Source: an uncultured Actinomycetes bacterium (GTDB taxonomy: Bacteria > Actinomycetota > Thermoleophilia > Miltoncostaeales > Miltoncostaeaceae). Taken from it: a DNA stretch of 6,182 nucleotides. Of the stretch, positions 5,260-6,182 are shown piece by piece. Where the stretch lies: contig CAIPNN010000220.1 in the NCBI GenBank assembly GCA_903866425.1, forward strand, positions 1 to 6,182, given 5' to 3'. Position 1 is the first letter of the stretch. Every line of letters begins with the position of its first letter. The translations under genes were made by a program, and so were the position numbers. Under the pieces are notes generated by a model. It was not told the DNA's origin. It did no database searches and saw nothing but the letters and a program-made list of their open reading frames with translations.

Positions 5260-6182
5260 TCAGCCCGCGGCGGGCGTGGCCGTGGACATTCCCTGCAGCC
5301 AGAAGTTCTGCTCGGGAACCACCTTGTGACCGGTCGCCAGCTTCCATGCACCGGTGACCACACCGCTCGGCGCGACAGTGAGGCGGGGCTCATCTGCCTC
5401 GCGGTTGGACGCCGACAGCCAGGTGGCCGGGCCCCACGTACCGCCCGCGGGACGCGTGCGCGTCTGAATCCGGACCTGCCCGTTGGAGCCGACCTGCTTC
5501 CACATGCCCGTCGCCGTACCGTCGCCCGCAACCGCGATGACCGGATCGTCAACATCGGGTGCCGACTTGGGGTCGGGCCGGCTGGTGGCTCGCCTCGAGA
5601 GGGTCTCAATGGGGCCCCACGTACCGCCCGCCGGCAGGGTGCGCGACTGGACGATCTTCATGTCGCGTGTGGTGGAGTCGAACTCCCACAGCACGGTGAC
5701 CGTGCCGTCGGGGCCCACACCCAGATCGGAGTCGCTCGCGTGCACGCCGTGCGTGGACAGATCGGTGATGGGGCCCATCCCCTGCCCTGCCTGACCGCGT
5801 CGTGCCTGGATTACGACGCCCCTCGGGGTGACGCGCTCCCACGTGGCGGTGACCATCCCCGACGCGTCCACGCCAAGTACGACGTCGGTGGCTGCCCCGC
5901 CCGACTTCGACACCTGACTGAGCATGCCGAAGTGCTCGCCTGGCCTGCGCGTGCGCGCCTGAATGACCGACGCGCCGGAGGCTGAGGCGCGCTCCCATGC
6001 GATGGTCACGGTGCCGTCCGGCGCGATGGCGATCTGTGGGTCAATGGCGTCGCCACCCTTGGCCGACAGTGTGGCGGTGGGGGCGAAGCGCTTTGCCCCG
6101 GCGGATCGGGTGCGGGTCTGGATGACACGCCCGTCGCCGGTGTTCCATGCCCAGGCGACCACCGTCTGCCCCTGCGGACCAA
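5260..6182 (-). CDS. C-terminal part of a large secreted repeat protein with propeller-like ~51-residue units
   Basis: The frame stays open to the right edge (the bases before GTG 6162 continue as GPQGQT), so the true start lies outside the window. Over 300 residues are visible, built from tandem units of about 51 residues. Each unit runs: Asp, hydrophobic strand, 'DGTVT..W' strand, variable loop, then 'VIQ.RTR..GGTWGP...LS'. The pattern resembles beta-propeller/BNR-like repeats in long actinobacterial extracellular proteins, where each unit would be one four-stranded blade. I see no enzyme motif; a structural, binding or surface role is an inference. After the last, shortened unit the protein ends in 'FWLQGMSTATPAAG' with no LPXTG motif or C-terminal membrane helix, so this end is not sortase-anchored. 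A hairpin terminator follows 6 nt after the stop. Confidence 0.85.
   Translation of the reverse strand, partial: GPQGQTVVAWAWNTGDGRVIQTRTRSAGAKRFAPTATLSAKGGDAIDPQIAIAPDGTVTIAWERASASGASVIQARTRRPGEHFGMLSQVSKSGGAATDVVLGVDASGMVTATWERVTPRGVVIQARRGQAGQGMGPITDLSTHGVHASDSDLGVGPDGTVTVLWEFDSTTRDMKIVQSRTLPAGGTWGPIETLSRRATSRPDPKSAPDVDDPVIAVAGDGTATGMWKQVGSNGQVRIQTRTRPAGGTWGPATWLSASNREADEPRLTVAPSGVVTGAWKLATGHKVVPEQNFWLQGMSTATPAAG
5263..6042 (-). repeat. Tandem protein repeat: five visible blade-like units
   Basis: Unit boundaries, taken at the leading Asp, are 6042-5887, 5886-5734, 5733-5548, 5547-5395 and 5394-5263 (the last shortened to 44 residues). Lengths are 52, 51, 62, 51 and 44 residues. The 62-residue unit carries an extra Pro/Asp-rich loop (RRATSRPDPKSAPDVD). 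A preceding unit is partly visible from 6043 to the window edge. At DNA level the AGGTWGP segment is a 20-bp exact repeat at 5429-5448 and 5612-5631, so these two units have kept or regained identity there. Confidence 0.8.

Noticed and set aside
5248..5985. Plus-strand ORF of 245 codons opposite the repeat protein
   Set aside because: The minus strand shows regular ~51-residue protein repeats; the plus-strand product is low-complexity and Arg-rich.

Overview
The window is high-GC DNA with strongly G/C-biased third codon positions. Gene content fits an actinobacterium: an S53 serine-carboxyl peptidase, a Phd-type antitoxin motif, secreted propeller-like repeats of the 'IQTRTRPAGGTWGP' kind, and candidate TANNNT promoters placed for leaderless starts. 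A Thermoleophilia/Solirubrobacterales-like source is my best guess, from the repeat style alone. No rRNA, tRNA, CRISPR array or insertion sequence is visible.

Layout from left to right. (1) 1-276 (+) is the C-terminal end of a probably secreted protein with a fibronectin-III-like domain; it runs off the left edge. (2) 266-886 and 911-1987 (both -) form a two-gene unit. An unrecognised 8-TM membrane protein is transcribed first, followed 24 bp later by a small potassium channel with an intact TVGFGD selectivity filter. (3) About 2005-2871 (+) is a YihY/BrkB-family six-TM membrane protein, divergent from the previous unit across a very short shared promoter region. (4) 2861-4708 (-) is a complete secreted S53 (sedolisin/kumamolisin-like) peptidase with signal peptide, activation prodomain and all catalytic residues. 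(5) 4705-5052 (-) is a small ORF whose stop overlaps the peptidase start as ATGA; only its first ~30 residues resemble a known motif (DUF4287-like). (6) 5087-5191 (-) is a 34-codon ORF that looks like a Phd/YefM antitoxin with its middle deleted. (7) 5203-5253 holds a 12-bp palindrome and a perfect 15-bp-stem hairpin. (8) 5260-6182 (-) is the C-terminal part of a large repeat protein with ~51-residue propeller-like units; it runs off the right edge.

Most of the content is cell-envelope or secreted: three integral membrane proteins, one secreted protease and two probable surface/secreted repeat proteins. The channel and the 8-TM protein may work together, since they share a transcript. The 4.7-5.26 kb stretch is the least ordinary part: it seems to hold remnants of a toxin-antitoxin locus and a possibly chimeric small ORF between an intact terminator and an intact protease gene. 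I did not find a convincing new multi-gene system; the degraded antitoxin region and the co-transcribed membrane protein/channel pair deserve the closest look.
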